In this document: one piece after another, positions 10,692 through 22,565 of the stretch | How the letters are laid out: the number at the start of each line of letters is the position of its first letter | Numbering within the stretch: the stretch's first letter is position 1 | From: Clonostachys chloroleuca | Lineage: Eukaryota; Ascomycota; Sordariomycetes; Hypocreales; Bionectriaceae | Length of the DNA stretch: 64,000 nucleotides | Direction: 5' to 3' | NCBI GenBank assembly: GCA_037952775.1 | Contig: JBANAY010000001.1 | Location: 930,001 to 994,000 of the forward strand | Translations under genes and position numbers: made by a program | The notes under the pieces: generated by a model | Told to the model about the DNA's origin: nothing | The model's input: only the letters and a program-made list of their open reading frames with translations | Databases searched by the model: none

Positions 10692-12285
10692 TCCCCAACT
10701 TTGATCTTTTTGGTACCTGGGCAAAATTTAGCGGGAAAGGATAAGCATGACCATGACTAGATGATGTGATACGGCGTTCTGTTCACTTATTTTCGGTTTC
10801 TATTAATTCTTGGGGCATTGACAGCTTTCAACCCTCGATTGGCTACCTTACTTAGCGAAACAAAATGTTATTTCCACCAACTGAACATCCTTAAAGAAAC
10901 CCGATCGCGCCCCGACTCTTACCTTTTCTTCGGCAGTAGAATAAACCCGACCAAGACAAACCCAGCCTCTGACCTCTCGTAGGTTTCACTTTTGGGATTG
11001 GCAGCCTGAGCTGCAAAGACCGGTCCACATAATATTTAGCTGCCAATAACTGCTGCCTGTCGAGGAGCTGAGGATAGACATGCACTGACATGTCTTAGAT
11101 TGCCGTCTCCCGCCATGACCGCCGATTGGAAGTCTAGTCGTCGAGCTAGGCTGCCCTTGCGTCCGCCTTTGCGCCCGCCGTTTTCGAATCCTCCATCACT
11201 AAATTTCCGAAGAAGACCCTTGAATTTTGGCAATTGGTGATGCCAATTGGAGATGCAAACTCCTTGACTAGAACAATTGAGCCGCCCTCGTTAGTCATTG
11301 TGGGAGAATAGCTTCTTCTCACCTAGAAACATTCACGATGCCATCATGACCTGCAGCAATGACCGGTCGGGCTTGCTTGGCGCCTTGGCAACAATTTCAG
11401 CCCATTGTGACTAGAACAACAAATACGAAATATGGCTATTGTAGTCAGGATATTGATTTGGATCTGAATCATAATGGGCGAAGCACCCGGCTGTCACATT
11501 TAGGCATTAATTTTACTTGATACACGTGTTGGGAAGACCATCCCTCTAGGTGTTTCACTAAAATGTTCATAACTTTACCTCCCACTATGTCCATGCGAGC
11601 ATAGGAAAGACCTGACAATCAGAATAAAGTCTCGACACTGAAACCGGGCCTAAAGATTTCTGGGCGTCCCAGGTCTTACTATGCTCCCACCAGGGTTCAT
11701 CTGTCTCTCTTAGTAGTGAGCCCAAGTCTCTGTTTATGACACATGCGTTTTCAGCTTTCCAGAGATGCCTGAAGGGAACCGCGCTTCGGCGCCTCACCGC
11801 ATGTCCAGCCTCGTTGCCTGTCAGATGCCCAGACGGCAGAGAGGCGCTTATTTGCTTGGCTCGTCTGTCCACGTATCATGTGCCTGTAATATCGTACCTC
11901 TTCGCTGAGGATCTCAGTTCTCTCCCGCGTCTGTTAGAAGTCTAGCTGCATATGACTAATGACCGGCCTGTCATGTTAGTCTGATCTTATTTCGAGCGCG
12001 CCACAACGCCTCTAAGCTCTGGGGATCAAATTTCTCCGCTGGACGTGACAAGCATCTGGCGATGCACGAATCACAATCTGTGTCTACGAGTAAGATGGGG
12101 CTAGCCAGGGGATCCTGAGACTTAACTGGGGGCTGAATTGGCAGTTGGGAGATGAGATGCGTAGGGCGGGCAGATCTTACCCTTGAAGCCGACTTTGCAT
12201 CACGGCAAGCGAGATCCGACTGCGACTTCTCCGAAGGGAAGCAAAGTTTTCCATTTCGGTGGACTGGACGACTTCGAAGAATATC
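10692..12285. other. Intergenic between badA and hydrophobin, no gene supported
   Basis: Holds the 3' end of the badA transcript and, near 12.0-12.3 kb, the upstream promoter of the hydrophobin gene. Short frames on both strands (for example around 11.6-12.3 kb) lack motifs. Confidence 0.5.
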
Positions 12286-12293
12286 TATATAAG
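12286..12293 (+). promoter_or_regulatory. TATA box of the hydrophobin gene
   Basis: TATATAAG lies 143 bp upstream of the hydrophobin ATG and is followed by a CT/CA-rich leader. This fits a strongly expressed fungal gene. Confidence 0.6.
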
Positions 12294-12435
12294 TCGCCTC
12301 TCTTCCCACTGGAATGCTATCTCCTTTTCTTCATCCTCATCACTCAGTTCCACAATCTCAATCATCAATTCAACACTACAACACTACAACAATCTCATCT
12401 TTTTCAAAAGACAACCACCAACCACCTCCACGAAA

Positions 12436-12852
12436 ATGCAGTTCTTCACCACCGTCGTTCTCTTCGCCGCCGCTGCCATGGCCCTGCCTGGTGGCCAGCA
12501 ATCTGCTCCCTACAAGCCTTGCCCCAACGAGCTCCTCAAGGTCCCTCAGTGCTGCGATACCGACGCCCTCGGTCTCGTTGGCCTCGGCTGCGTGGCTCGT
12601 ATGCCTCCCTCCTTTCCTCGGTGCATTCTCAAAAGATATACTAATTCCCGTGATAGCTCCCAACAATAAACCTGCAAGCCCCCGCGCATTCGCCGACTGC
12701 TGCCGCGCCACATCTAGACGCCCTAAGTGTTGCGCTGTTACTACTTCTGTAAGCTATAAAAAGCCCAATCTCCTCTGTAAACCATCATCTGCTAACGAAG
12801 CACGCTGTAGCTCGAGGCCAGCGTCCTTTGCATTGATCCTGAGGGAATCTAA
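12436..12852 (+). CDS. Class II hydrophobin (secreted, three exons)
   Basis: Exons are 12436-12598, 12657-12748 and 12811-12852. Both introns are GT-AG with clear branch sites (actaat and gctaac), and together the exons encode 98 aa. Residues 1-17 form a signal peptide ending near 'AMALP'. The mature part has the class II cysteine order: C, nine residues, CC, eleven residues, C, then CC, CC and a final C in 'ASVLCIDPEGI'. Class II hydrophobins self-assemble at air-water interfaces and coat hyphae and spores. Two details are odd. The fifth cysteine is doubled ('FADCCRA'), giving nine cysteines. The last spacings are also one residue longer than the usual x8 and x10. The single-frame readings across this locus are not the gene; splicing is needed. 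A TATA box lies 143 bp upstream. Confidence 0.88.
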
Positions 12853-13691
12853 GCCTGCAATGAGAATTGTGCTCCCAGAAATCTGTTTTGACAAAGATTG
12901 GAGATGATGCAGAGAATCAGGAGCCAAATGAACAAGGGGTTGGAGCACACGAGTTTTGAGGGAGACTAATCAGTGGAGGCGATCAGCTCGGGAGGCTCAC
13001 ACTCCTTATTTCCTTTGTCCTTTGACTTCTAATGGGCTTTCGGGCTCTTAATGTTAACTTATATTTTCCCCGAAGACTGCCCTGGCAGTTCTGAAGGGCT
13101 TAAAAACTACATACCATGGACCTATATAGCATTAGGAAAATTCAGCTGTTCAATTTTGCTGAACTATTTGGATTGTTTCCCTCAAGCAGTCGTGAAATCT
13201 ATGACTAGTTGCAATTTGATGAAGCGCTTGTTTCACCTATTCGCTAATGGTCGCTGAAAGGTGATGTTTAGCTCTTCTAAGAAAGGTCTTCTCCAATCTT
13301 ACAGAGCGATCTTTCAGTCTGGTCATGCTATATCTTGTATGCAGCTCTGCCTTGGATGACTCTGTTAGACAGTCACTTCAGGTAGTTCAAGAATGTGGCA
13401 ATGTCGTGAGTTCTGTTTCTGATATACTCTGTACAGTCATTGGCTCAATTACTTCAGCTGTATCTCTAGTTTATCTCAATTCCAATAGATTCCAGAGAAA
13501 CTCATTTATTCATTCGAATTTTATCCCTAATTTGATCTCTTTCTAGATTTTGTGAGGCATTCCGTCGTTCATTCATATTTTATCTATTTTTAATCAAAAG
13601 TTCCAAGTCCCATGCATCATCAAGCGCTAGGTTGATATTCTTTCCCAAGCTCTCTTTTTGCGCTCCTCTGCCATAACGATGTAAATACCGT
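12853..13691. other. AT-rich intergenic, no gene seen
   Basis: Lies between the stop of the hydrophobin gene and the stop of the convergent GST-like gene. It is AT-rich and contains only short frames without motifs, so it is probably the two 3' UTRs plus spacer. Confidence 0.5.
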
Positions 13692-14504
13692 CTACTTCAC
13701 TTCTGCATACTTCTTCAACGCATCGAACAAATCACCAAACACGCCGCCGTGCCAGCTCCTGACCTGCTGCCACTCGCTGTCCACAAGAGTCCTGCTCGCC
13801 ATGTACAGCCACCCGCCGACGATGATATCGGCATACGTGGCCCGCTCGCCAAGGATAAACGGCCCACCGGCGTTCTTTGTGAACTCCTTGGCGAGATCGC
13901 CCAGCGTGACCTTGAAAGCCTCGATCATCTGCTCGCGGGCCTCGCCCTTGACCTCGAAGTCGTCCCAGGACTTGGCCCCAGCGCGGCGGACAAACTCATC
14001 GCGGGTGGCCTCCGAGTCGACGGGCATGGTGTAGCCCATGAGACCCGCGTAGGTCGAGAAGGCCGCGTCGACGTGCGTGTTGAAGCTGGCGTACTCCTCC
14101 TGCTCGGCGTCGCTGCGCTCCGACAGCGGCGGGGCCCAGGACGGGAGGACAGGGTCGAAGTAGAAGTCGAGCTTCTGGGGCGGGAAGAGGTCCCCGTCTC
14201 CCGAGTCCGGGTACGTCTTCTGCAGGTAGAGGGCGATGTCGAACGAGTCGCCCACTTTGGCGCCCGTGGCGTGGTCGACCAAGACGGGGAGGGTGAAGTA
14301 GTCGGAGCCGTTGGCGTGCTTGCGGCAGGGGGCCATGCCGAGCTTCTCGCGGCGGAACTTGGGGATCTCGGGGAGGGGAATGAATTTGGTGGTGTGGGGG
14401 ATGTTCTTGAAGTTGAGGGCCAGGCGAGACTTCCACGGGTTCACTGAGCAGCAGTGCTCGGCCGATGGGGCCCGCATGGCGATGTCGTAGAAGTCAACTT
14501 CCAT
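13692..14504 (-). CDS. Glutathione S-transferase-like protein (UstS type)
   Basis: A 270-aa single-exon protein with a thioredoxin-like N-terminal half (residues 1 to about 105, including 'PWKSRLALNFKNIPH', 'LPVLVDH' and 'DSFDIALYL'). The all-helical C-terminal half includes 'ERATYADIIVGGWLYMA', which corresponds to the conserved N-capping region of GST C-domains. The overall pattern resembles fungal GST-like proteins with a UstS-type C-terminal domain, some of which act in secondary metabolism. No signal peptide or membrane segment is visible, so it is cytosolic. A TATA box is present about 100 bp upstream. The substrate is unknown. Confidence 0.82.
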   Translation of the reverse strand: MEVDFYDIAMRAPSAEHCCSVNPWKSRLALNFKNIPHTTKFIPLPEIPKFRREKLGMAPCRKHANGSDYFTLPVLVDHATGAKVGDSFDIALYLQKTYPDSGDGDLFPPQKLDFYFDPVLPSWAPPLSERSDAEQEEYASFNTHVDAAFSTYAGLMGYTMPVDSEATRDEFVRRAGAKSWDDFEVKGEAREQMIEAFKVTLGDLAKEFTKNAGGPFILGERATYADIIVGGWLYMASRTLVDSEWQQVRSWHGGVFGDLFDALKKYAEVK

Positions 14505-14601
14505 TTTGTATGTGGGCTTGGGGGGAATGACTCAGAAGGAGAAGAGGAATGGCGATGATGACAGGATCAAGAGAGCTGTCGAGCTGTCGGTCCAGTCACT
14601 T

Positions 14602-14609
14602 CTTATACA
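14602..14609 (-). promoter_or_regulatory. TATA box of the GST-like gene
   Basis: On the minus strand TGTATAAG sits about 100 bp upstream of the ATG at 14504. Confidence 0.5.
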
Positions 14610-14980
14610 GCTTCACATCTAAGTCAGACACGAGTTACGCAGCTGTGCCCCTTGGCATCACGTGAAATTGCATCATCGTGAATCAAGGTGATTCTGCTGT
14701 CCTGATTGGCTGTTTGTCGGCGACTAAACCTGTTTGGAAGACTTCACAGTCTTGCAAACTGCCTAATGGGGAAATGTGCTCGTACGCCTGTCCTTGCACC
14801 TTCATGAGATCGCGAGGGAAGGCCCGTGGAAATCATGGAGTAAAGTGGACATATACTGTTTTTCAAGGATTCGTACGTCACGATGATACTCGAAGTGGAA
14901 GCTACTTTGGAAATTTTCAACAATTTCGTAACAATTTGATCTCAATGTTCAGGTTAGGGTTATGAGATCTCTACCAAGTG

Positions 14981-14999
14981 CCTAAATACCTTATTTAGG
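14981..14999. repeat. Small perfect palindrome
   Basis: CCTAAATA, a 3-nt spacer, then TATTTAGG form an 8-bp perfect inverted repeat in an AT-rich spacer. It could be a remnant of a small palindromic element or simply chance. Confidence 0.4.
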
Positions 15000-15273
15000 T
15001 ATCCTCCGAACAAAGATCTCGGCACGAACCTAATTGATAACCTCTGGGATCTTTGGTTTTTTTTTTCTCATTTAACCGTGCCGGATGTTTTGAGTGCAAC
15101 GTTTTCGTATAACTGATAACCCCCGTTTTACAGGTACATTTTTCAGTGAGGTGGTGTAGGGTAACGGGGTATTTAAGCTTATCAGGGTATGACATTACTA
15201 AATTCATTCGAGCTATCTGGATATCTGCGCTAATAATCACTGCAAAAGCAAGTCTACATACTCTACTCTTCAA

Positions 15274-17204
15274 TCATAACCTGGGCCGCGGCGCGAACCC
15301 GCTATCGGGCCCCTTGTATGTCGGCAGGGCGGCGAAGAAGGCCGTCAGCCTGCCCTGGTCGAGCATGGGCGCGCTGACGAAGGCGTCGACGGCCGGGTCG
15401 TTGATCATGCCCTCGAGCAGCGGCAGCACGGCGTTGACCGCGTCGACCTGGCGCTCCCGCAGCTGCCGCCGGGTCAGGAGGCCGTTCTCCACGTACCAGC
15501 TCTCGTCCTCGAGCAGGCACGTCGACTCGTACAGGTCAAGGACCTGCTGCGTCAGCGCGGGGCCGTTCTCGTCGCCCCCTCCGCGCGCGACGGCGTCCCT
15601 GGCGGCCTCGTAGGCCATGCGCTGGCCCGTCGCCTTGACCAGCGGCAGGGAGAGGGGCAGGATGCGGGCGTTGAAGTCCTTACCGCGGTGGCCGCCCTTG
15701 ATGGCCGCGACGGTCTGGCGGGCTTCGTCCCAGACGCCGGCCTCGTGGCGGGCCAGGAGGGAATTGGGATCACGGGGTTTTGGGGGCGCGTACCGTCCGA
15801 GGAGGATCTCGCTCGCCAGTCGGATGCAGAGGACCACGTAGTCGCCCTCGGCGATGCTGTTGCCCTTTTCGGCGAGCCATAACTCGGAGATCTAAATGAC
15901 GGCGTTAGTTTAATTTCATCTCATCTCAAGAAATGGAGAGAGTGGGGTGGATCTACGAACCTGGTTGTGCGCGAAGAGACCCTGCCACCCACACCGGTCG
16001 ATCAGCTCGCTCAGATTCCTCTGCGTGTAGTCGATGACGGTGGACTTGTACGTGCCGGCGATGACGTTCTGAATCTCGGGCTTCTCCACGTTCTCGATGA
16101 ACAGCCGCCGAGACTCGACGGCGTACTTGTCGAAGACGGCCGCGTGCGCGAGGGCCCGCGCGATGGGGCCGTGCTGCGTGCTGAAGGACATGATGGAGAC
16201 GGGCTTGGGGGCGCCGACGGTCCGCTGGATGCTGAACCTGCCTGCGACGCAGGCCGAGATGCGCAGGATGGTGGCGTTGCTTGTGGATAGGCAGAGCGCG
16301 CCGATGGTGGCGCGGCGGATGGCGCGCAGGAAGCTGTTGCGCTCGTCCTTGGACGAGTCGCCCGTGGGCCCGAGCAGGGCGCCTGCGGGCAGGATCACGT
16401 TGTGGAAGCTGGTCGAGCAGTGGTCGATGGCCCTGGCGCCTGCGCGCTTGGGTAAGAGGGTGCTTGAGACGCCGGGGCACATGGCGCCGGTTGAGTCGTT
16501 GAGGGGCACGATGAAGCCGCGCACGCCGCGGTCCGTGTTGTCTATTATGAGCCGGGCAAAGACGATGGCTGTGCGGGACATGCCTAGAAAGGGCGAGCTG
16601 GGAGGCATGGCCTTGGCTGCGGCGGCATTGGGGGTGTTGAGCACAAAGGAGCCATCGGCCTGGCGAGTGGCCGTGGTCTCGAGGTTCCTCGCATCTAGAC
16701 CGTGGCTAATCTCGGTGAGCAGGAACTCGCCGCATGTGTCGAATCGCTCCAGAGACTGGAGCAAGGGCAGCAGGTCCGGCCGCTCAGGGAGATACTGGCT
16801 GATTGTGCCCATGCAGAGATTCCAGTGGATGGTCAGGATAGTCCAAGCACCGGAATCGAGGGAAAAAGCTGGTAAAAGGATGAGCGCCAGGTTGTCCAGG
16901 AAGAGTGACATTAGATAGTGAGGGATCAGATCTGACCATGACGGTGAAAGTCCCAGAACTTGGGCTTCAGCAAGCGTACATCCTCGATTGTCATTCCTGC
17001 ATATTTCCGTCAATATCTCTTGGCGATTAGAAAAAGGAATGTGTGATGGTTCTTACCGACTGTCTGGACGAGACTCCGGGCTCGGGCATATGCGAGCCTA
17101 ATTCTGGCCTCTACAGAAGAGGCTTCCAGGTCACGCTGCTGCTGCCAGATCGGCTCCTGGAGGATCGGCGCAAACGACTGGACCAGGGCGAAGGAGGAGG
17201 CCAT
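15274..17204 (-). CDS. Acyl-CoA oxidase/dehydrogenase-like protein
   Basis: Spliced on the minus strand from four exons (17204-17057, 16996-16937, 16868-15961, 15891-15274), all with GT-AG introns, giving 577 aa. The second exon is only 60 nt. Key segments are 'TILTIHWNLCMGTI', 'GEFLLTEISHGLDA' followed by 'LETTAT', 'FVLNTP' with 'AAAKAMPP', and 'GVRGFIVPL'. These are the flavin- and substrate-binding strands of the acyl-CoA oxidase family, which introduces a trans double bond next to the thioester and passes electrons to O2. The C-terminal domain includes 'WQGLFAHNQ'. The protein ends in PRL, a possible weak PTS1. It is about 100 residues shorter than standard peroxisomal acyl-CoA oxidases and may be a specialised paralogue. 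The start at 17204 is the ATG opening 'MASSFALVQ'. It is divergent from an SDR gene. Confidence 0.8.
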
Positions 17205-18345
17205 GGCTGCAGGCTGACGGTTGCAGATGACGACTGACAGGTGATAGGTAAGACGTACGAGGTGATGGGTAAGAAAACAGAAGGTGTCTGCAGAGAAGAT
17301 GCGGCTACGTTGTAGGCAAGCCGAAAAGGTCAAGATATACGGCAATTATCATGGAACTGAACCTAAGATGCTACGTCTACGATGGAGTTAAAAAAACGTG
17401 GGAACGGCCATGTGGACACCCCGGATATCATCCCATCCCCCTCGCGATGGTGACCTTGTTACTAGGATTTGCGTTATCAGCTCCTCTTCCCGGGATTCTC
17501 CTCAATCACCTCACCTCACCGCTGGCACCCACGAGGGCCATTGAGACGATTCCCAGACATGCCGCGCTCTCCATTCCCAAGTTTCAAGTAAAAAGCCTCG
17601 TGGATGGCCGGATCCCTGGAGATCAACGCTGAGGCAACTCCACCGTCCAGGGTCTATCAGCCAGGGGTTCGACGGTGGCCGATATATTGCGCATGCTACC
17701 CTCGTGGGCGGAGCGGATGGCGTCCTTCGAGATGTCATCGCCTGAGATACGTGGCATAGCTTGCGCATGGGCTCCATTGTCCGCACATGGCAGCCCATCC
17801 TTCGGGGATGCTATACTTCGGGAATTAATCTTCGGCACTATCGATTGAGGTCAGCTCTGGATCTGACCGTTCTTGGGGGCTAGATGGCGAGCCGAGGCGC
17901 GTGTTCGCCACGGGATGCAGGGGGCGAGCGAACCTTGAAGGCAATACCACCTCGTGCATGAGCCGGTGGGGGTCTGCATCTGCTAGAGACGGTGAATGCG
18001 AGGCTGCAGGATTCGTGCCGCTGACGGATGTTACCTTTTAATTTAGAACGGACCAACTGCAGGAGCAGAATGCACGAGGGAGGCAACAGTCGAGAGGTGA
18101 TGAATTTGTCATGCTCGTTGCTTCACATGTGAGTGGGCCAAACACACTCGGAGCAATGAAACTGAAGCTCGGGCTCTATTATCTGACAACCCCAGACGAG
18201 CGGCCGCTGCTGATAGATTTGATGACTGTGTTCTCAATTGATTTAACTATTTCTCAATTGATTCAAGAATCTCTCGCTCCCCGGACGGAGAGAGGAAAAT
18301 AGGCCAACGAAGAGAGAAAAAAGGAGAAAAAGGAACATCAACACC
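17205..18345. promoter_or_regulatory. Divergent promoter between acyl-CoA oxidase-like and SDR genes
   Basis: The 1.1-kb gap between two divergent starts must contain both promoters. A purine-rich leader (about 18290-18340) precedes the SDR start. No defined operator or TATA box is obvious, and the short frames inside have no motif. Confidence 0.45.
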
Positions 18346-19371
18346 ATGGACTACTCCGACCCCAACGCCTTCACGCTGCCCTTCCAGCTGACCAAGACAA
18401 TCCGGCGCGATGTCTACCCGCTGCTGGAGCCCACTCAGCCTGAGCTGTCGGCCAAGGGCAAGACAGTGCTAATAACCGGCGTGTCTGGGGGCATAGGCAA
18501 GGTATGCCACGATCCCCGTCAACTCAATCTCTCCCTTGCGTGATTAACATACGATTGCAATGCACCACCCAGGCCATCGCTGAATCCTGGGCCATCGCGG
18601 GAGCGTCCGGCCTCGTGCTCACGGGACGCAAGGGAGATGTCCTCGAGCATGTCGCTTCCCGGGTCCGCTCCCTCGCCCCGCCCGGCATCAAGATCCTCGC
18701 CCGCACGGCTGACATCACGAGCGAGGCGTCCGTCACTGAGCTCTGGGCAGCGGCTACAGAGGCCGTCGGCAAAGTTGACGTGCTCATCAACAGCGCGGGC
18801 AGCCTCAACGGGGGGCCCGTTGGCGGCGTCGACACCGCCAGCTTCTTCACTGACTTCCAGGTCAATGTGCTGGGCACCTACCTGGTCACACACCACTTCC
18901 TCGCGCAGGCCGAGGGCGCTGGCACCGTCATCAGCTTCACCACGGGCGCCATTGGCATGGTGTTTCCTGGCATGGCGGGCTACACGGCCTCCAAGCTGGC
19001 CCTCGCCCGCATTATGGAGAACCTGCACGCCGAGCACGCAGGGATCCGCGTCTTCTCCCTCATCCCTGGCATCGTCGACACCGACATGACGCTCGAGTCA
19101 CTGATGCCGTACGCAAAGGACACCCCCGAGCTCAGTGCCAGCTGGACGCTCTTCCTGTCTACCCCGCGGGCTGAGTTTCTGCGCGGCGGAATAGTCAGCG
19201 TGAACTGTGAGTGTGCCTTTCCCATTATTGTTTCAACATGGATGCTGACACGTGCTTCAAGGGGACATTGAGGAGATGGAGGCGCACAAGGACCAGATAG
19301 TTGGAGAGAACCTGCTCAGCCGGGCATTCCTAAACGCTAAGCTCGGCAAGGATGGGCACCCCTGGTCGTAG
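18346..19371 (+). CDS. Short-chain dehydrogenase/reductase (SDR)
   Basis: Exons 18346-18501, 18573-19206 and 19262-19371 encode 299 aa. The cofactor motif TGVSGGIG is at residues 44-51, with Asn125 in 'NSAG' (a variant of NNAG). The catalytic pair is Tyr189 and Lys193 in 'YTASK', and 'PGIVDTDM' follows the active site, so this is a complete classical SDR. The first exon ends exactly within the cofactor motif, so both introns are required. No targeting signal is seen. It is divergent from the acyl-CoA oxidase-like gene and upstream of a broken membrane-protein gene. The substrate is unknown, probably a hydroxyl or keto compound. Confidence 0.88.
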
Positions 19372-20197
19372 GCCGGCCCGGGGCGAGAGATGAGACATTA
19401 GACAAGAGGCTAGAGATCTGGAAGAAGGCGGGAGTGGCTTGAGCTCCCGAGAGATGGTCTGTCTCTACGTAGCGCAAACCGTGAATCCAAACCATGCTAT
19501 GAGTCCATTCTTACAACCACTTTCGACATCGGAATAGAATACCCCTCGGTACGCAGCTGACGTGAACACGTCGAGTCGTTTGCAGATCGCGCGCGCATAA
19601 GTGCTTATTACCCGCAGTACAAGCGGACGGGCCTGGATGGAGATTTTCAAAGATGCTATATGTAGAAGAGCAGTTGCATCAGAAGAGGATCAGCACGCAT
19701 AGTCTGGGACCTAGGCTTAATGCGGCTCTGATGCGCTGCCCGAAAGGGTCAACTGTGCATTGGAGGGTTGCATTGACAGGCTCTTAGACCGATTGGAGCT
19801 CTGGGAACGCCGAGAGATATGAATGAATCCATGAATCCGGTCGGTAGTAGGTGGATTGGTGGAGTTCGCAACATGGAACTCTGCCACTTTACCCTCATAG
19901 GCACAAACCTGCATCCACGTCGGGGGTGGGTGTCCAGATATGGCATCTCTGGATACCTTGGGTATGGATATTACCCGGTTGCAACGGAGCAGGTGGCAGG
20001 CCAGAATCCTTTCCCGTTGTGTCAAAGTAGATTCCCCGCCTCCCTCGTGGTCTCGTGGGAAGTGTGTGAGTGCCGTTTAAATGTAGCTAGACCTCCGGCC
20101 GGAGTCCTCATCGGAGGAGAGATCTTCTCTCATTGATGCCGGCCAACAGGGCCTGTTCTCGCCTCACACACTCTGGATAAGACCACCAGCTCCTGTC
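19372..20197. other. Intergenic, no gene seen
   Basis: Contains the 3' flank of the SDR gene and the presumed promoter of the rhodopsin-like pseudogene. Short frames on both strands lack motifs. Confidence 0.45.
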
Positions 20198-21647
20198 ATG
20201 CTTGATGCCTCATACGACATACGAGTGAGGGCTTTTCTTCTCCCCACCACACCACCCGGCCAACAAGTAAGTGGCCTTAGCCCTGCAGACGCAGACATCT
20301 CCCCACCGCCGGGGACCAGCTCGAACTTCGTAGATCCGCCCGACCAACTGGCCGTCGTCTATGTCACGTCGGCGCTCGTGTTGGTCCTGGCCACGGGAGG
20401 CCTGTCCGCCCGGCTGTTCGTCAAACTCTTCATCATCCCTGACACCCGGATTTAGGACTGGCTCAGCTTCGTCGCCTATGTGGCTGTGATCCTGCACCTG
20501 TCCCGGATGGGCCTCACCCGGCACATGTATGACATTACGCTGTCCCAGATCCCCAGCATCCTCTACTGGACCAACATCGTGTACTGCATCTACTTGGTCC
20601 TCACGGCCGCCGCCAAGCTCTTGGTGCTATTCCAGCTCAAGTCAATATTCACCACCGGCGCCAGGAACTCCATCTACTGGGTCACAGGTGCGTAATGCGC
20701 ATGCGCGCGCGGCGTGAGGCCAATTGGCAGTCGGCAACACCTCTGCTGACCTGGAACTGCAGTGGTCTCCATCGTGATCAACATCATCCTCTGACTCGGG
20801 CTCTTCTCCTCCTACGTCTTCCAGTGCTGGCCGCCGGAGAAGATATGGCTCGGTGACACACTGGACGGCAAATGCACGGATGCGATCCATGTGAACCCAG
20901 CTCGGGGCCGCTCAACATCGTATCCGATGTCGAGGCCCTGCTCATCCTGGCCTGGGCCATCTGGCACTTCTCGATGCTCATTTAGCGCAAGCTGGCCGCC
21001 TTTGCAGTCTTTGGCGTCAGTCTAATGTATGCCTGACCCCTCTTACGTATATCGCTTGCTTCTATTTTCTAATAGCGGGCGAATAGTGCGATCGGGACAG
21101 GCATTGGAGGCATGTACATCCGCGTGGTACTTCTGTCCAACATTGACCAGACCTGGTGGTTGACCAAGCTCGCAATGATTGTGTAAGTTCCTTGATTCGA
21201 CCAATTGATCCCCCCATGATGACCAATTAATCCCTAACGCCCTCCAGGACTACCGAGATCTCCATCGTCATGTTCGTCGGCTGCATGCACTTCATCTCCC
21301 GGCTCTACTACCACTTCCGCGGCCCCTCCCTCCATGCCACCACCACCACCACCGCCGCGTTCAGCTCCAAGGGCGGCGTTTTGACCCTTGGTTCGGGCGG
21401 CAAGACGGGCGATGGTAAGTTGTCGCGCACCGTGGCCAAGTACATGGGCTCCCGAGGGGGCGGCGGCAGCGAGGATGAGCTCGAGCTCCGCAGGCACGAG
21501 GACGCTGAGCGCGGTGATGAGGCGCAGAGTAATCATAATATCTACAAGACGAGCCGGGGGCAGACTTACACCACGCGGACGGAGGATTGGAGGGGGCGTT
21601 GGGATGAAGGGGGTTATGATTATGTTTCTGGAGCGATTACGCTATGA
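20198..21647 (+). pseudogene. Decayed fungal rhodopsin-domain (Pth11-like) membrane protein
   Basis: The remains of a seven-helix fungal membrane protein. Helical stretches 'VVYVTSALVLVLATGG', 'WLSFVAYVAVIL', 'YWTNIVYCIYLVLTAAAKLL', 'VVSIVINIIL', 'ALLILAWAIWHFSML' and 'TEISIVMFVGCMHFISRLYY' appear in the normal order, with 'FQCWPPEKIW' in the usual extracellular loop. A Ser/Arg-rich cytosolic tail follows. The frame is broken by TAG at 20453-20455, TGA at 20792-20794 and TAG at 20983-20985, and by a frame change near 20890-20915. At least two introns remain recognisable (after 20691 and ending at 21248). Such proteins usually act as surface sensors. Coding GC remains high, so inactivation may be recent. 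Confidence 0.78.
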
Positions 21648-22565
21648 TGTTTTTTTTTTTGGAGAGTTTACGAATACCTTGAGTCTTTGTATATTATTAT
21701 CTTCATGTCTCAAAGCTTCCCCGATAATTTCGACACGTGTAACAAATCCCATGTAGAAGAGTATGCGTATTCTCTTGGAAATGATGCTGACGTCCCGCTG
21801 ACAGCATCTCGACCTAATCTCCTCGCTTGTCTTTTCGCGGGGTCGCACGTTCACACTCACATAGGGAGGGGCAATCGTCATCAAACAGGGACATGGATCC
21901 TTTCCCACCCTCTCGGACCCCAGCTGTCAGACACATGGAAAAGACCCGATGAGGGCCTCGCTTACACGCGATGCTGGGCGCTTCGCCCTCCATGCTGGGG
22001 CGCTGCCTCTCTACTGCGGCCGTGAGGCGTAGAAATCGGGTTGCCTACTCTGAACGTCGTAGTGTGGGATTCTGAGGAGGTGAGATTTCCTGAACCCTGG
22101 GATCATGAGTGACCATGGGACTACCCCTGCGGGTCGCGTGGGTGAAGCGATTATCAACGGTATATCCCGAATCAGGATAAAAAACCTACTGGCTCGCCAT
22201 CAATGAGGAACGACCAGCGTGTGATGGGGGGCTTCGTCTGTTAGTTGCAGAACGAAGGATTCCCTCTGAGCTTGTCACCCGGCATAACCTCCCCCTGCCA
22301 TATGGACCCGTTGCTCACGCATCTGGAGGTCGCTTGCCAACATACCCCCTGCGATTGGGCAGAGGACTGGGAGCATCCAAGGGCAATGGAGAGAAAAAAA
22401 AAGCACGGTGCCAACAAAGCAATGCCTGCATCTTGACCGCTGGTGTTAGTATGGAAAGCTCGAATCGTCACATTACATCTCTTGTACATGGTCGACGAAC
22501 TTACGTCTCAGTGTCAGCCCTACAATTGTCTCATCTCATCTCGTCTCGCTTCCATCTTACTCACC
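21648..22565. other. Intergenic, no gene seen
   Basis: Begins with a T run near 21649-21661. It contains the 3' flank of the rhodopsin-like pseudogene and the presumed promoter of the P450 locus. No supported coding region. Confidence 0.45.

Larger units (their letters stand above)
14505..15273. other. Promoter of GST-like gene and AT-rich spacer
   Basis: Contains the leader and TATA box of the minus-strand GST-like gene, then an AT-rich spacer running to the 3' end of the acyl-CoA oxidase-like gene. No coding signal is seen. Confidence 0.45.
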
